NCBI GenBank assembly: GCA_945285915.1
Contig: CALYQL010000017.1
Coordinates: forward strand, 1-51,677
Direction of reading: 5' to 3'
Source: an uncultured Bartonella sp.
Lineage (GTDB): Bacteria; Pseudomonadota; Alphaproteobacteria; Rhizobiales; Rhizobiaceae
DNA: 51,677 bases
A program made the translations under genes and the position numbers. The notes under the pieces were generated by a model. It was given only the letters and a program-made list of their open reading frames with translations. It made no database searches and had not been told where the DNA came from. How positions within the stretch are numbered: the stretch's first letter is position 1; every line of letters begins with the position of its first letter. Below are positions 37,494 through 46,845 of the stretch, one piece after another.

Positions 37494-37997
37494 TTATAGT
37501 GTTTTAAGCCATTTTCGCAAACGATTACGTGCATTACTATAGGGTGACGATGTATTTAATTGGATCATGCGCCCCATCGTCCATTTGCCACACCATTCTT
37601 TTTCATAAAGACTTTCATTACTTCGCGAAGCGATCTCTTTAACTATTTCGTCTTTGGCAGTTTCCAACTGCTGTAAAAGATTTGGAAACGGGATATTTTT
37701 ATAATCTTCATAAAATTTATTGGCGAGTTTTCCTAACTCATTCCATTTGAAACCGGTCTCAGGAAAATCTATTGGTAAACCTTTTTTATCATGATCCAAC
37801 CATTTAAGAACCAGCACATTCCACCCGATAAGATAAGCGGCAAGATCAGACACGCTCATTTCTGTACCTTTTGCATGACCTTCCATTTTGGGTAGATTTT
37901 TGACGTCTGACGGCACCGTTTTCAAATCTTCAAAAAGCTTCGAAAAAGTTTTATCAATAGCACTTAACAGCTCGTCTTTGTTTTGTGGTATAGACAT
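37494..37997 (-). CDS. ClbS/DfsB-family four-helix-bundle protein
   Basis: This 167-residue soluble protein matches the ClbS/DfsB (DUF1706) family. It starts IPQNKDELLSAI, has the AYLIGWNVLVLKWLDHD block (about residues 54-70), and ends with KEWCGKWTMGRMIQLNTSSPYSNARNRLRKW. ClbS from the colibactin island protects the producer by modifying colibactin. DfsB homologues are widespread and mostly of unknown role. I start at ATG 37997, with AGAGGG five bases upstream. The longer frame adds 20 residues. It stands alone next to accessory genes and may have been acquired with them. Confidence 0.87.
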   Translation of the reverse strand: MSIPQNKDELLSAIDKTFSKLFEDLKTVPSDVKNLPKMEGHAKGTEMSVSDLAAYLIGWNVLVLKWLDHDKKGLPIDFPETGFKWNELGKLANKFYEDYKNIPFPNLLQQLETAKDEIVKEIASRSNESLYEKEWCGKWTMGRMIQLNTSSPYSNARNRLRKWLKTL

Positions 37998-38450
37998 GCA
38001 AACCCTCTCATGGCCTTCATTGCCAAAACACGTAAATAACTTTTCCTCAAAAAACATTAATGGCAGGCTAATACGATATACTACATTATAGAATAAATAA
38101 ACAATCCGCAGTTTTCTGAATTTAGCTTTAACCGCTAATCACAACCACAACTCGCCGAGTACTAAACTTGTATCTCTCCCAAATGCATTAAAATTCTCAC
38201 TCTTAAAGATAATGAGCAACAATGTGAATCTCTAAATGTTAAGTGCTTTAGACAGAAGCCGCTGGGTATCCTTGTGCCGTATGAGATAAAAAGCAGAAAC
38301 AACCGCATATTCATAACAACCCGCAAAGACCAGCCTTTACGGTGCTTATGTTCGCGTTACCACCTCAATTAATCTTCTATCGAGCTGCATTTTGATGATT
38401 AGACAAATAACAGTTATAAAGGGTTGCTACTGTTGTAAGCAGTCCTAATC
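37998..38450. other. Gene-free interval between ClbS-like and KAP genes
   Basis: About 450 bp with no convincing frame. No clear terminator hairpin is seen. Promoters for the ClbS-like gene should lie here. Confidence 0.4.
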
Positions 38451-39893
38451 TTACTTGACAAGGTGAACTAAATTTAAATAATGATTATAGACCTCTTGTG
38501 GAATATTTTTCACATCTTCTTCGCAATCATCAAAATACTTAGCCATATCCTCATCACTACCAAGTTCAACATCTCCATTTTTGGAAATGTATTTCCATAA
38601 TTTTACCCTTGGTACTAAATATCTAATATATCTAGGATTCCGTTTTTCTTTCTTAATACCTTTTTCCTCAACAAATATCATATATTTTAAATTATTTTCG
38701 CTGGCGCCATAGTATTCAAATAATTCTTTTTCTGTAATATTTCCGTTCAAAAATTTCTTATATAAAACTTTATTGACAATAGAAGATACCAATAGACATG
38801 CAGTTACTTCGGTATATCCGAATTGCACTCTAGAAAAGCTTTTGGGTATCAGTGCAGCACGCGAAAAAATAGTCCCCACATCTCTTACTTGTATTTTATT
38901 GCTGCTCGCAGCCAACTCAATATTCTCACATAAAGCCGCACCCAATTTTTTATCCACTTTCATTTGTTGACACATTTTCTTGGCATACTCAACGACTGCG
39001 ACCTTATTAATTGGGTTATTCATATTGGTGGGTAATTCAAATATTATATTTACAAACCGCCGAAGATATCTCTCTGAATCGATTTTCTCTCCATACCGTT
39101 TCGATACGCTATGCCCTAATGCTTCCAAATTTACACCAAGAATAAATTGAACCCCCTTGACGTTAAACAAATGTTTTATGATTTCTAAAACAGAAAGCGC
39201 GTAATCTGGTCGGCATCTATCCAATTCATCTATTACAATAATAAGAGAATTAGTCTCTTTTCCTTGTTTATTTCCAACCCTATTAGCTTCAACAAAGTCT
39301 TTAAGCATATCACGAAATTCTTTCATCGCATTACGCTTACCATCTTCACTTTTCCAGTATTGATCTAACAACTCTTGGCCTTCTTTTGATGCGGAATCAA
39401 TAATCTCATCAGCGACCTTTTTTGCGGTATCTGACAAACCGCCTGTCGCTACAGATAAGCCTGCTCCAACTGCAGAAATTCCAATTTTCGTCAGTGGTTT
39501 GGCTAATTTTATCGCTGCTCTTTGGACGGACTTCCAAGTACCTTGAACTTTCTCTGAAACACTTTTGGCCTTCTGTGATAACTCAGTTATTCTATCTGTT
39601 ACCACACCTACCAAAGCAATAAGCGGGTCATCCAAATAATCATGCGCAAAGGCATCAAAATATACCATCGTTGCCTTACCATTATTCTGCAAGGTATGCG
39701 CGCCAACCCAGCGTTTCAAAAAGAAGCTTTTACCTTGTCCCCACTCTCCATCAATTGCAATAACAAGTGGGTCTTCAACTTTTTCAACAAAGTTCGATAG
39801 CGATTTCCCAAAACTTGCCCGTTCTAGCAAGTCGTCATCGCCAAAACCTTCGTTATAAAGATCTACTTCATGTTCAGGAGGTAAAAAATGCAT
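38451..39893 (-). CDS. KAP-family P-loop NTPase
   Basis: This is a 480-residue STAND/KAP-type NTPase. Walker A is GEWGQGKS (residues 49-56) and Walker B is SLIIVIDELDRCRPD (about 216-230), with the arginine-rich RYLRRFVNIIFELP region further on. A moderately hydrophobic segment at about 130-155 (KPLTKIGISAVGAGLSVATGG) sits in the insert where KAP proteins often carry membrane helices, so membrane association is possible. KAP NTPases occur in mobile and defence-related loci. The real partner is unknown. The gene is 359 bp downstream of a large SF1 helicase-like gene on the same strand. Confidence 0.87.
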   Translation of the reverse strand: MHFLPPEHEVDLYNEGFGDDDLLERASFGKSLSNFVEKVEDPLVIAIDGEWGQGKSFFLKRWVGAHTLQNNGKATMVYFDAFAHDYLDDPLIALVGVVTDRITELSQKAKSVSEKVQGTWKSVQRAAIKLAKPLTKIGISAVGAGLSVATGGLSDTAKKVADEIIDSASKEGQELLDQYWKSEDGKRNAMKEFRDMLKDFVEANRVGNKQGKETNSLIIVIDELDRCRPDYALSVLEIIKHLFNVKGVQFILGVNLEALGHSVSKRYGEKIDSERYLRRFVNIIFELPTNMNNPINKVAVVEYAKKMCQQMKVDKKLGAALCENIELAASSNKIQVRDVGTIFSRAALIPKSFSRVQFGYTEVTACLLVSSIVNKVLYKKFLNGNITEKELFEYYGASENNLKYMIFVEEKGIKKEKRNPRYIRYLVPRVKLWKYISKNGDVELGSDEDMAKYFDDCEEDVKNIPQEVYNHYLNLVHLVK

Positions 39894-40252
39894 TATATCA
39901 CCATTAGAAATCAGCTAAAATTGCAACGCCACTCATTTTGCGTACGCAAATATCAAAAACTCAACAAAGATGACCGCCAATACAGTTTCCTTTAATTCTG
40001 AAAGAATTTATTTTATATTCAAAGTGTTTTCTCAACCTAAAAAACCGAACAACTAATTAATATCTCATCTCAATACATTAATTATCCATAACAAAATATA
40101 ATTCATTATGATGACTTATGAGGTGACTGATACTCTTTGCACAAATTGCTATTTTATTCCACAACACATAGCAGGATAATCATTCATCACCTTATTGATC
40201 TTTATTGCGATAAAATATCCGTCAAATTTAAGAACAGAAAACCGCTTTGCTA
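39894..40252. other. Gene-free interval between helicase and KAP genes
   Basis: A+T-rich 359 bp without a convincing gene. It separates the two minus-strand accessory genes, so they are probably not one transcript unless read through. No terminator is obvious. Confidence 0.4.
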
Positions 40253-43200
40253 TCACAGTTCCTTATCAAGTGCTCGAAAAACACCGGCATTCTTCCAAAG
40301 ATCCCTGTTACCGATAACATACAAAACTTCCTTTGCCCGTGTTACAGCAACATTTAACAAATTCGGGTTCTTACCAGCCCAATTACGGGCGCCACTTTGC
40401 TCACTATTAGCAGCCCCCAAAATGAAAAACACTGCTTCAGCTTCTCGCCCTTGAACGGTATGTACCGTACCAACATGTTGGTTTGCCCATTTTTTAGGAT
40501 CACTAACCCAACCAAGAAGTATACCACTTTCAATCAACATTTTTCGCATTTGATTTTGTACCAAAACAAATGGTGTTACAATGTAAAGATCAGGCTCGAC
40601 ATTGTTATCTTTCAAGCGGCGTAACAGGTTAATAACTTCTTCCCCCTCTTCGGGGCACCATTTTTCTTGACTTACCCCTTTTACGTCAAACCATTGTGAT
40701 GGACCGAGAACACTTTCAATTTTGGATTGTTTTGGAAACTTCGCATGAACCATCATATTTCCATATGCGATGGAATTAGAAATACTAAACATAGGTTCGG
40801 CACATCGCCTATGAACGAGAAGTGGCATTCCAACCTGACGGTCTCCCAGTGCCGTTTCAAAAGTAGCATAATATTTTGTAGCACTGTCGGCCAGTGTTTG
40901 AACTGATGCCCCAGGTGCATTATAAATCAATGGATCGACATCAAATTCCTGACAAATAGCTTCCGTTAATTTTTCTGGCAGAACAACGACTGGTTCTATC
41001 TGCATAGGATCACCAACAACAATTGCTCTTTTTGTTCTCATTAATGCCCCGATCGCAGCTTGGGGCAATGCCTGACCTGCCTCATCAATTAATAACCACC
41101 CGAAGGTTTCCAGTCCGATTTTTCTAAACATACGGGAAACAGACGCAAAAGTTGTAGAGATGACAGGCACAATGAGAAACAAAGTTGACCAAAGATCTGG
41201 AATTAGTTCATCCTGTTCTTCGGTTGCAAATGAACGCATTCCAAAACCATCCATTAGTACATTAAGGTTATGGCGAATTGGTTTTGCCGCACAATCGATA
41301 AAGGCTTTATGCACCGCAATTGCTGCTTCAAAAACATCATTCCTCAAGCGTGCAGTTACCTTATCCGACCACGGCGCACATGTTTGCATTTCAGCAGAAA
41401 TCTTTGCAGAAAAACTATCAGGAAATATTATATCTGGATATTTATTTTTCTGTTTGTCCCAAACCCGTTGCTTAACTTCGATTTCAGAATTGATTGCGCC
41501 TGACAAACTTTGTTTTTCTTCAAGGTCTCTCGTAATTTTTTGATATTTTAATTGTTTTATCTGTGTATCTTTTGCTAGCCGCTTGAAAACTCTTTCAGCT
41601 TCAAAAAATTCGTTTAACTTCGGATCATAAGCATTTTTCCAAAGCAAATACGCTTTTTTACCCAATAAACGCCACAAAAAATTTGGGCGTTGTGCCCATA
41701 AAATCTCACATGCCCGTTTGGCATTTTGTACTTTTTGTCTTTGTGTATTTTGTGTTGCTAACGCTATCTCTAGCTCATCATCAAGCTTGGTCAAATGCAG
41801 TTTCATTTCAGCAATTTCACATGCAATATTATTTGCTTCTTCTTGCTGGTGCTTAATAGATTGGAAAGTGTGGTAAATATCTTGCAGATCATACAGTGCC
41901 AATTGTTCGGCTTTAACACATTTCTCAAAATTTTTACGTGCAATTACCCATCGTTCCAAAGCCTCTTCATGGCTATCTGGAGCATTATCATTAACAACGA
42001 TATGCGGTTTTCTTTCATTGGTTCCTGTTTCAGTTTTCTCTTTAATCAGTTGAGAATGACCACTAGCCTCCTGCAGATATTTCTGAAGTCCACAATCGTC
42101 ATCCCACCAAAATTTTTGCCGAAACTCATTGCGGTTCTTGGCATTACCAAGCACTGCTGCGATAGTTCCCCAACTATCACGTGCCAATAAGGCATCAGCC
42201 GCGGTTTTGAAGTAACAAAGCTCACTATCGTCCGCCACGGCTTGTTCTGCGGGGAGCTCCGCACTAACATTTTCAACAGCCTTATTATTAGACGATGCAA
42301 CGATCATCTCGAACCCTTTAACTTTGGGATCAAGATGATAAAGCGGAATAAAAACATTACTTTTCTTTATTTTTTCACCAGAATTCGTAAACGCCTTTTC
42401 AGGATCTTGGTATGAACAAAGAACTGTCGCCCGTTTTGTGACAAGCGCAGCAATAACATCACGAAGAAGGGTTGTTTTTCCTGTACCTGGTGGACCATTT
42501 ACGGCAAAAATGCCATCTTTCTTCAAATCATTAACAGCAAGATTAACTGCACATTGTTGCAGTAATACTAAGGGGTGGCGCCCCTTCCCTGGCCATGACC
42601 CTAAAGGATATTTCGTGAGGTTAACTGCATCGACAATCGTGTCATTATCTCGCAAAACATCTTTACGGTTATCATGCTCAATTTGCCCCAAATAACGTTT
42701 GAGGTTTTCAGGAACAGCTCCTGATGAAAACAGTTTTTTCGCTATATCTAAATCGTCGAGAAAAAACGAATTAACAATGTTTGTTTCTTGGAAATCGGTC
42801 AAGTCAGCACGACGTGAATGTCGGATTGCAAAAGAAGGTGGTTTGGTAAATTGATCAGACAAACCAATTTTGTCCAAAAACCACTCATATACCTCTTTGA
42901 TTATATCAGAATTAAGGGGGCACAGATTGTTTTCTTCATCTACATGAAGAATTCTTGTCTTTAACTCCTCTACAAGGACACATTCAAATTCTGTCCATTG
43001 CCCAAGCTTATCAAGCTGGCCTTTTAATGCTTTTGCAAGCCCCCACCCAAAACTAGAAATAGAAACAGCATCTGCCTCAACTGGATATCCTTGTTCGTCT
43101 ACTATAATCGTCGCAAGAATAGCTTCTCCACGGGAAGATGGAATTTCTGCTCGGCTATCACCATAAAGCTCTAATAATGCAGAAACGGCTTTGGGAAGTT

Positions 43201-43426
43201 CAACACTACCAAGAATAATTTGGTAGTAAATCTTACGACTATCTTTATTGCTTTTTACGTTATTTTCCCAAGGCAGATGATCGTTATTGAGTAATACGAT
43301 TTTAGATGATGTATCTCTGAGGCAATCTTCTGGCTTTTGGAAAGAAGCTGGCGATAGAACCTCAATAGCAGTCCATGCAGATAAAATATTTTTAGGTAAA
43401 TTTTTCTTATAATTTTCTTTAGCCAT
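40253..43426 (-). CDS. Large SF1 (Upf1/Dna2-like) helicase-type AAA protein
   Basis: This is a 1057-residue protein. The N-terminal 280 residues are unrecognised. Motif I is NGPPGTGKTTLLR (about residues 310-322). The DEAGQA motif II is at about 781, VVGDPMQIEP follows, then motif V-like TVHTVQGREAEAVFF (about 987-1001) and motif VI LLNVAVTRAK (about 1022-1031). A coiled-coil-rich insertion (about 470-680) separates the two motor halves, as in AAA_11/AAA_12 helicases. I use ATG 43426. A TTG just before is possible. Such long SF1 proteins with private N-termini are frequent in phage-defence islands. That role is inference here. Its neighbours are a KAP NTPase and a LysR regulator. Confidence 0.88.
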   Translation of the reverse strand: MAKENYKKNLPKNILSAWTAIEVLSPASFQKPEDCLRDTSSKIVLLNNDHLPWENNVKSNKDSRKIYYQIILGSVELPKAVSALLELYGDSRAEIPSSRGEAILATIIVDEQGYPVEADAVSISSFGWGLAKALKGQLDKLGQWTEFECVLVEELKTRILHVDEENNLCPLNSDIIKEVYEWFLDKIGLSDQFTKPPSFAIRHSRRADLTDFQETNIVNSFFLDDLDIAKKLFSSGAVPENLKRYLGQIEHDNRKDVLRDNDTIVDAVNLTKYPLGSWPGKGRHPLVLLQQCAVNLAVNDLKKDGIFAVNGPPGTGKTTLLRDVIAALVTKRATVLCSYQDPEKAFTNSGEKIKKSNVFIPLYHLDPKVKGFEMIVASSNNKAVENVSAELPAEQAVADDSELCYFKTAADALLARDSWGTIAAVLGNAKNRNEFRQKFWWDDDCGLQKYLQEASGHSQLIKEKTETGTNERKPHIVVNDNAPDSHEEALERWVIARKNFEKCVKAEQLALYDLQDIYHTFQSIKHQQEEANNIACEIAEMKLHLTKLDDELEIALATQNTQRQKVQNAKRACEILWAQRPNFLWRLLGKKAYLLWKNAYDPKLNEFFEAERVFKRLAKDTQIKQLKYQKITRDLEEKQSLSGAINSEIEVKQRVWDKQKNKYPDIIFPDSFSAKISAEMQTCAPWSDKVTARLRNDVFEAAIAVHKAFIDCAAKPIRHNLNVLMDGFGMRSFATEEQDELIPDLWSTLFLIVPVISTTFASVSRMFRKIGLETFGWLLIDEAGQALPQAAIGALMRTKRAIVVGDPMQIEPVVVLPEKLTEAICQEFDVDPLIYNAPGASVQTLADSATKYYATFETALGDRQVGMPLLVHRRCAEPMFSISNSIAYGNMMVHAKFPKQSKIESVLGPSQWFDVKGVSQEKWCPEEGEEVINLLRRLKDNNVEPDLYIVTPFVLVQNQMRKMLIESGILLGWVSDPKKWANQHVGTVHTVQGREAEAVFFILGAANSEQSGARNWAGKNPNLLNVAVTRAKEVLYVIGNRDLWKNAGVFRALDKEL

Positions 43427-43622
43427 CAAATTATATAATTCCGATTTTACATAATATTGATGATTTATATCTTCTTTTATTTTTACATGTAAATTATTAT
43501 TTTAATTTAAAAATGAATAAGTCTCTTTCCATGCACCACATAAAAAATAAAAATTTTATCAGTGTTATAAGTTACTTTCTAAAAAAACAATCGATAAAAA
43601 CTATACTCTTTCTAAATTGTTT

Positions 43623-44528
43623 TCATTTCTGATTTAACAACCAATCGGAAAATAATCTTATGACGTTGTTTTTATGGTTAGCGCGATCAGAATAAAAAAG
43701 GCAAAACCTTTTTGCTATGCTTTTACCTTTTGGCCAAGGTGCAACAAGAGCTCCGGTTTCAAGATATTTCTTTACATAAACATATGGTACTAAAGCGACA
43801 CCCAACACGTTTAAAGCGGCCTCAATCTGCATGGAATGCAAATCATAATAGATACCCAAATTGGGATTGGTTATCGAGATTTCATTTTCAATACAATAAT
43901 CTCTCCAGGCATTTGGGTTTTGCTGTCTTAAAAAACGTGGCAGATCATCCAACTTTTTCGCAATATCGCCCGTGGTATTCTTCACGAGAGATGGATGACA
44001 GACAGGTATCAAAACTTCCTGCAAAAAATTAACTTTATGCACATCAAGCCATGTAGGGTTGTCATAATGAATAGCTGCATCAAAACCACTTGTTTCAAAT
44101 GAAACCGGCGTCATTTGCTGTGAGATATTCAAGGTGATATTGGGATGTTTTTTATAAAAATCAGCTAGTCGAGGTATAAGCCAATGAATTGAAAAACTTG
44201 GTAAAACAGCGATATCCAACACAGTATCAGATGGATCAGCGGACATAAAATTCATACTGTCTCTTTCCAATCTTTGAAGTATTTCACCAACTTTACAGGC
44301 GTAATCTGCCCCGCTGCTTGTCAAAAGCACTTTATTTCCAACTCTTTCAAAAAGCGGTTTACCCAGAAATTCTTCCAATCGAGAAATTTGCCTACTGATA
44401 GCACTTTCCGTTAATGCCAGTTCACTTGCCGCTTTGGCAAAACTTCCTTGACGCGCAGCAACCTCAAAAGCAATCAAACCTGATGTTGAAGGAATTTTTC
44501 TTCTCATTTTTAAACCATGTAATATCAT
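43623..44528 (-). CDS. LysR-family regulator, GcvA-like
   Basis: This is a 301-residue LysR protein. The helix-turn-helix is at about residues 21-60 (GLIAFEVAARQGSFAKAASELALTESAISRQISRLEEFLG). The effector domain, with SFSIHWLIPRLADFYKKHPNITLNIS, resembles the GcvA/AmpR branch. It is divergent from the small 44616-46343 operon across 87 bp, so it most likely controls that operon. No good ribosome site marks either of two ATG codons (44528 or 44507). Confidence 0.9.
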   Translation of the reverse strand: MILHGLKMRRKIPSTSGLIAFEVAARQGSFAKAASELALTESAISRQISRLEEFLGKPLFERVGNKVLLTSSGADYACKVGEILQRLERDSMNFMSADPSDTVLDIAVLPSFSIHWLIPRLADFYKKHPNITLNISQQMTPVSFETSGFDAAIHYDNPTWLDVHKVNFLQEVLIPVCHPSLVKNTTGDIAKKLDDLPRFLRQQNPNAWRDYCIENEISITNPNLGIYYDLHSMQIEAALNVLGVALVPYVYVKKYLETGALVAPWPKGKSIAKRFCLFYSDRANHKNNVIRLFSDWLLNQK

Positions 44529-44615
44529 TACAAAAGATCATTATAAGATGAGGAAATATCGTTATATTTTCATTAAAACAATCAGTAGAATTACATAATA
44601 TCAATAAAAGGTATT

Positions 44616-45122
44616 ATGTTCATGATTTATATAGTAGAATGCAATTATGATGATCCAGAAACAGAACAAGGCTGGAATAAGTTCTACAGTCTTGAAAAAT
44701 TACCTGCGTTAATCTCTGTTACTGGTTTCATTACATCGCAAAGATTAGAAGCGATAACATCAAATGCTCCTCGCTATTTAGCTATTCATACAATTGAAAA
44801 TCCGGCGATCTTGTCTGGCAATGAATATCGTCAGAAAGGTGGCGGCAGCTTCGCCAAATGGCAAAACCATATCTCTCATTGGCATCGAAATGTTTATGAT
44901 ACTCCGGATCTTTTTCCTGAGGTCACACAGGGCTCTTTCCTATACGTCTCACATGTCAGACCGGAAAATTTGAGCCAGGCTTTTTATCATTCTAAAGCCA
45001 TCGCTTTGGATAAAGATCCCTTGGAAAAATGGATGTGGATCGGCAGTGATATGCCTCACATTAATGAAGAGATAATCACCCAATATAAACCACTTACCAA
45101 ACAACTAAAAAATCATAGATAA
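44616..45122 (+). CDS. Conserved protein, possible dimeric alpha/beta-barrel (EthD-like)
   Basis: This is a 168-residue soluble protein. It has two beta-alpha-beta-like repeats, starting MIYIVECNYDDPETEQGWNKFYS and later SFLYVSHVRPENLSQAF. Their spacing recalls ferredoxin-like dimeric barrels such as EthD and related degradation enzymes. No catalytic motif is clear and I do not recognise the exact family. It is the first gene of a LysR-controlled operon with a tautomerase-like protein and a metallo-beta-lactamase-fold hydrolase, so it may take part in small-molecule breakdown. Start alternatives are ATG 44616 and ATG 44622. Confidence 0.72.
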   Translation: MFMIYIVECNYDDPETEQGWNKFYSLEKLPALISVTGFITSQRLEAITSNAPRYLAIHTIENPAILSGNEYRQKGGGSFAKWQNHISHWHRNVYDTPDLFPEVTQGSFLYVSHVRPENLSQAFYHSKAIALDKDPLEKWMWIGSDMPHINEEIITQYKPLTKQLKNHR

Positions 45123-45171
45123 TCGCGTTCATTCGGTCTTTATGAACTTTATCTCAAGAGTATTTTTATAA

Positions 45172-45498
45172 ATGCCCAGCATCACACTTTATACCTCGGC
45201 AGGTCATCGTTTAGATAATGATGACTTTATGCAATTTTCGGCATCTTTAGCCCAAATAACCAAAGAAATTTTAAAGGCTAAGGAAAACAATATCCATATC
45301 ACTTGCCTGACCGCTGAAATTAACGTCGGAACACCTGTCTATCTTGAAGCGAAATTAAGACAGGAAGATTTTCGTAATCAACTGGTATTGAACGAGTTTT
45401 TGTCTGAAGTTGATCTCTTGATCAACAAGTATTTCGGCATCTTCGCAAGAATACGTTGCTTCCTTTATGGCACTGAACAGATTTTCGCCAGAAACTAA
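45172..45498 (+). CDS. Small protein, possible tautomerase superfamily member
   Basis: This is a 108-residue protein. It begins Met-Pro followed by a beta-strand pattern (MPSITLYTSAG), so a free N-terminal proline, the catalytic base of 4-oxalocrotonate/MIF tautomerases, would result after Met removal. The length matches the CHMI branch. No further family motif is certain. It is in operon order between the EthD-like gene (49 bp upstream) and the hydrolase (11 bp downstream). The frame has normal codon appearance. Treat the function as tentative. Confidence 0.62.
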   Translation: MPSITLYTSAGHRLDNDDFMQFSASLAQITKEILKAKENNIHITCLTAEINVGTPVYLEAKLRQEDFRNQLVLNEFLSEVDLLINKYFGIFARIRCFLYGTEQIFARN

Positions 45499-45509
45499 GG
45501 AATAAAACA

Positions 45510-46343
45510 ATGACACCTAAATTTACCACTAAGGACTTGGGTGATGTTTTGGTCACCGCAATTAGTGATGGATCTATGCAAGTTGGTTTTGAACTACTTA
45601 CTAATATTGATATAGCCGAATGCAAAAAAATCCAACAAAATGCTGGTATCAAAGAACCAAATGCAATCCATATCAATACCTTTTTGATACGAAAGAACGG
45701 GAAAAATATTCTGATAGACAGCGGCATTGGTGGACTGAATAATTTAGGCGGACAGCTCATAAAAAATCTAGCTGAACTGGGGATAGCGCCTAAAGATATT
45801 GATACGATCCTGCTTACACATTCCCATCCCGACCATATTGGTGGCTTAATCACCCCACAAGGAAAGGCAACGTTTCCACTTGCAAAATTGTTGGTAAGCA
45901 GTGATGAATACAATTACATAAAAGACGAGAGAATTTTCTCAGTTGTTAATGATCGCATCAAAGGTAACTTTCTATTAGCGCGAAAAGCCTTTAAGCTGTA
46001 CCAAGACCGTCTTCAATTGATTGATAAAGGTGAAGTCCTTGCAGGTATACATGCTGTTCCCTTAAAAGGCCACACTCCAGGACATACCGGCTATAAAATT
46101 ATAGGTAAAAATGACGAACTTTTGGTTTGGGGGGATATTGTTCACTTTCCGCAAATCCAGTTGTTAAAACCAAATGTATCAATTGCTTTTGATTATGACC
46201 CACAGTTAGCGGCTGAAACACGCATGAATATCTTAGATATGGTCAACTCTCATCATATTCTAGTTGGTGGAATGCATTTTGGTCAAAACGGATTTAATTA
46301 CATCAAACGGCTCGACACAGGATATGCATTAGCCAATGAGTGA
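45510..46343 (+). CDS. Metallo-beta-lactamase-fold hydrolase
   Basis: This 277-residue zinc-type hydrolase has the HxHxDH motif at His104-His109 (THSHPDHIGGL), a downstream KGHTPGHTGY histidine and the aspartate in WGDIVHFPQ. It resembles lactonase/AttM/AiiA-like and other Ntype MBL-fold enzymes. AAGGA precedes the start. It is the last gene of the LysR-controlled operon. The substrate is unknown, although hydrolysis of a lactone or ester in a small catabolic pathway is plausible with the tautomerase-like neighbour. No signal peptide is seen, so it acts in the cytoplasm. Confidence 0.88.
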   Translation: MTPKFTTKDLGDVLVTAISDGSMQVGFELLTNIDIAECKKIQQNAGIKEPNAIHINTFLIRKNGKNILIDSGIGGLNNLGGQLIKNLAELGIAPKDIDTILLTHSHPDHIGGLITPQGKATFPLAKLLVSSDEYNYIKDERIFSVVNDRIKGNFLLARKAFKLYQDRLQLIDKGEVLAGIHAVPLKGHTPGHTGYKIIGKNDELLVWGDIVHFPQIQLLKPNVSIAFDYDPQLAAETRMNILDMVNSHHILVGGMHFGQNGFNYIKRLDTGYALANE

Positions 46344-46845
46344 TTTAAACAATCATTTAATCATGTTTGTCATCTACACATTCTATAAATATATTCCTAA
46401 AAAAATTATTATGAAAGTATTTATAAAAATATATCTAATGAAATTTTATCAATAAATATTTTTTCTTCATTATATATATAAAATTATATTTTATAAACAT
46501 AATATATTTTATTTATTAAATAATATAGAAATTGAGTAAATAACTTATTTCGAATAAAAAATACAAAGCCCTTTTATTATCAAATTACACGTAAAAAAGG
46601 GGGAAGTAGAAATATCCATCGTCCTCTATATGTATGATATATGAAGCTCTTACAGGCATTCTGAAAATCTAAAATACTTATCTCTCATTTTTTTGCTTTA
46701 ACATATTCATCTCATTGATCACTTTCTGTCTCGAATTTGTATATGAGATATAATGTTCTTGTTAAGCCGAATGAAGGCCACATATTCAGCGACCAACATT
46801 AGCTTATTGGATAACAACAGTTGATGTTTTATTTTCTCAAATGCA
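46344..46845. other. Very A+T-rich interval between convergent genes
   Basis: About 500 bp with no gene. From roughly 46380 to 46560 almost every base is A or T, far more extreme than elsewhere in the window. No terminator, repeat unit or RNA gene could be read. Confidence 0.5.
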
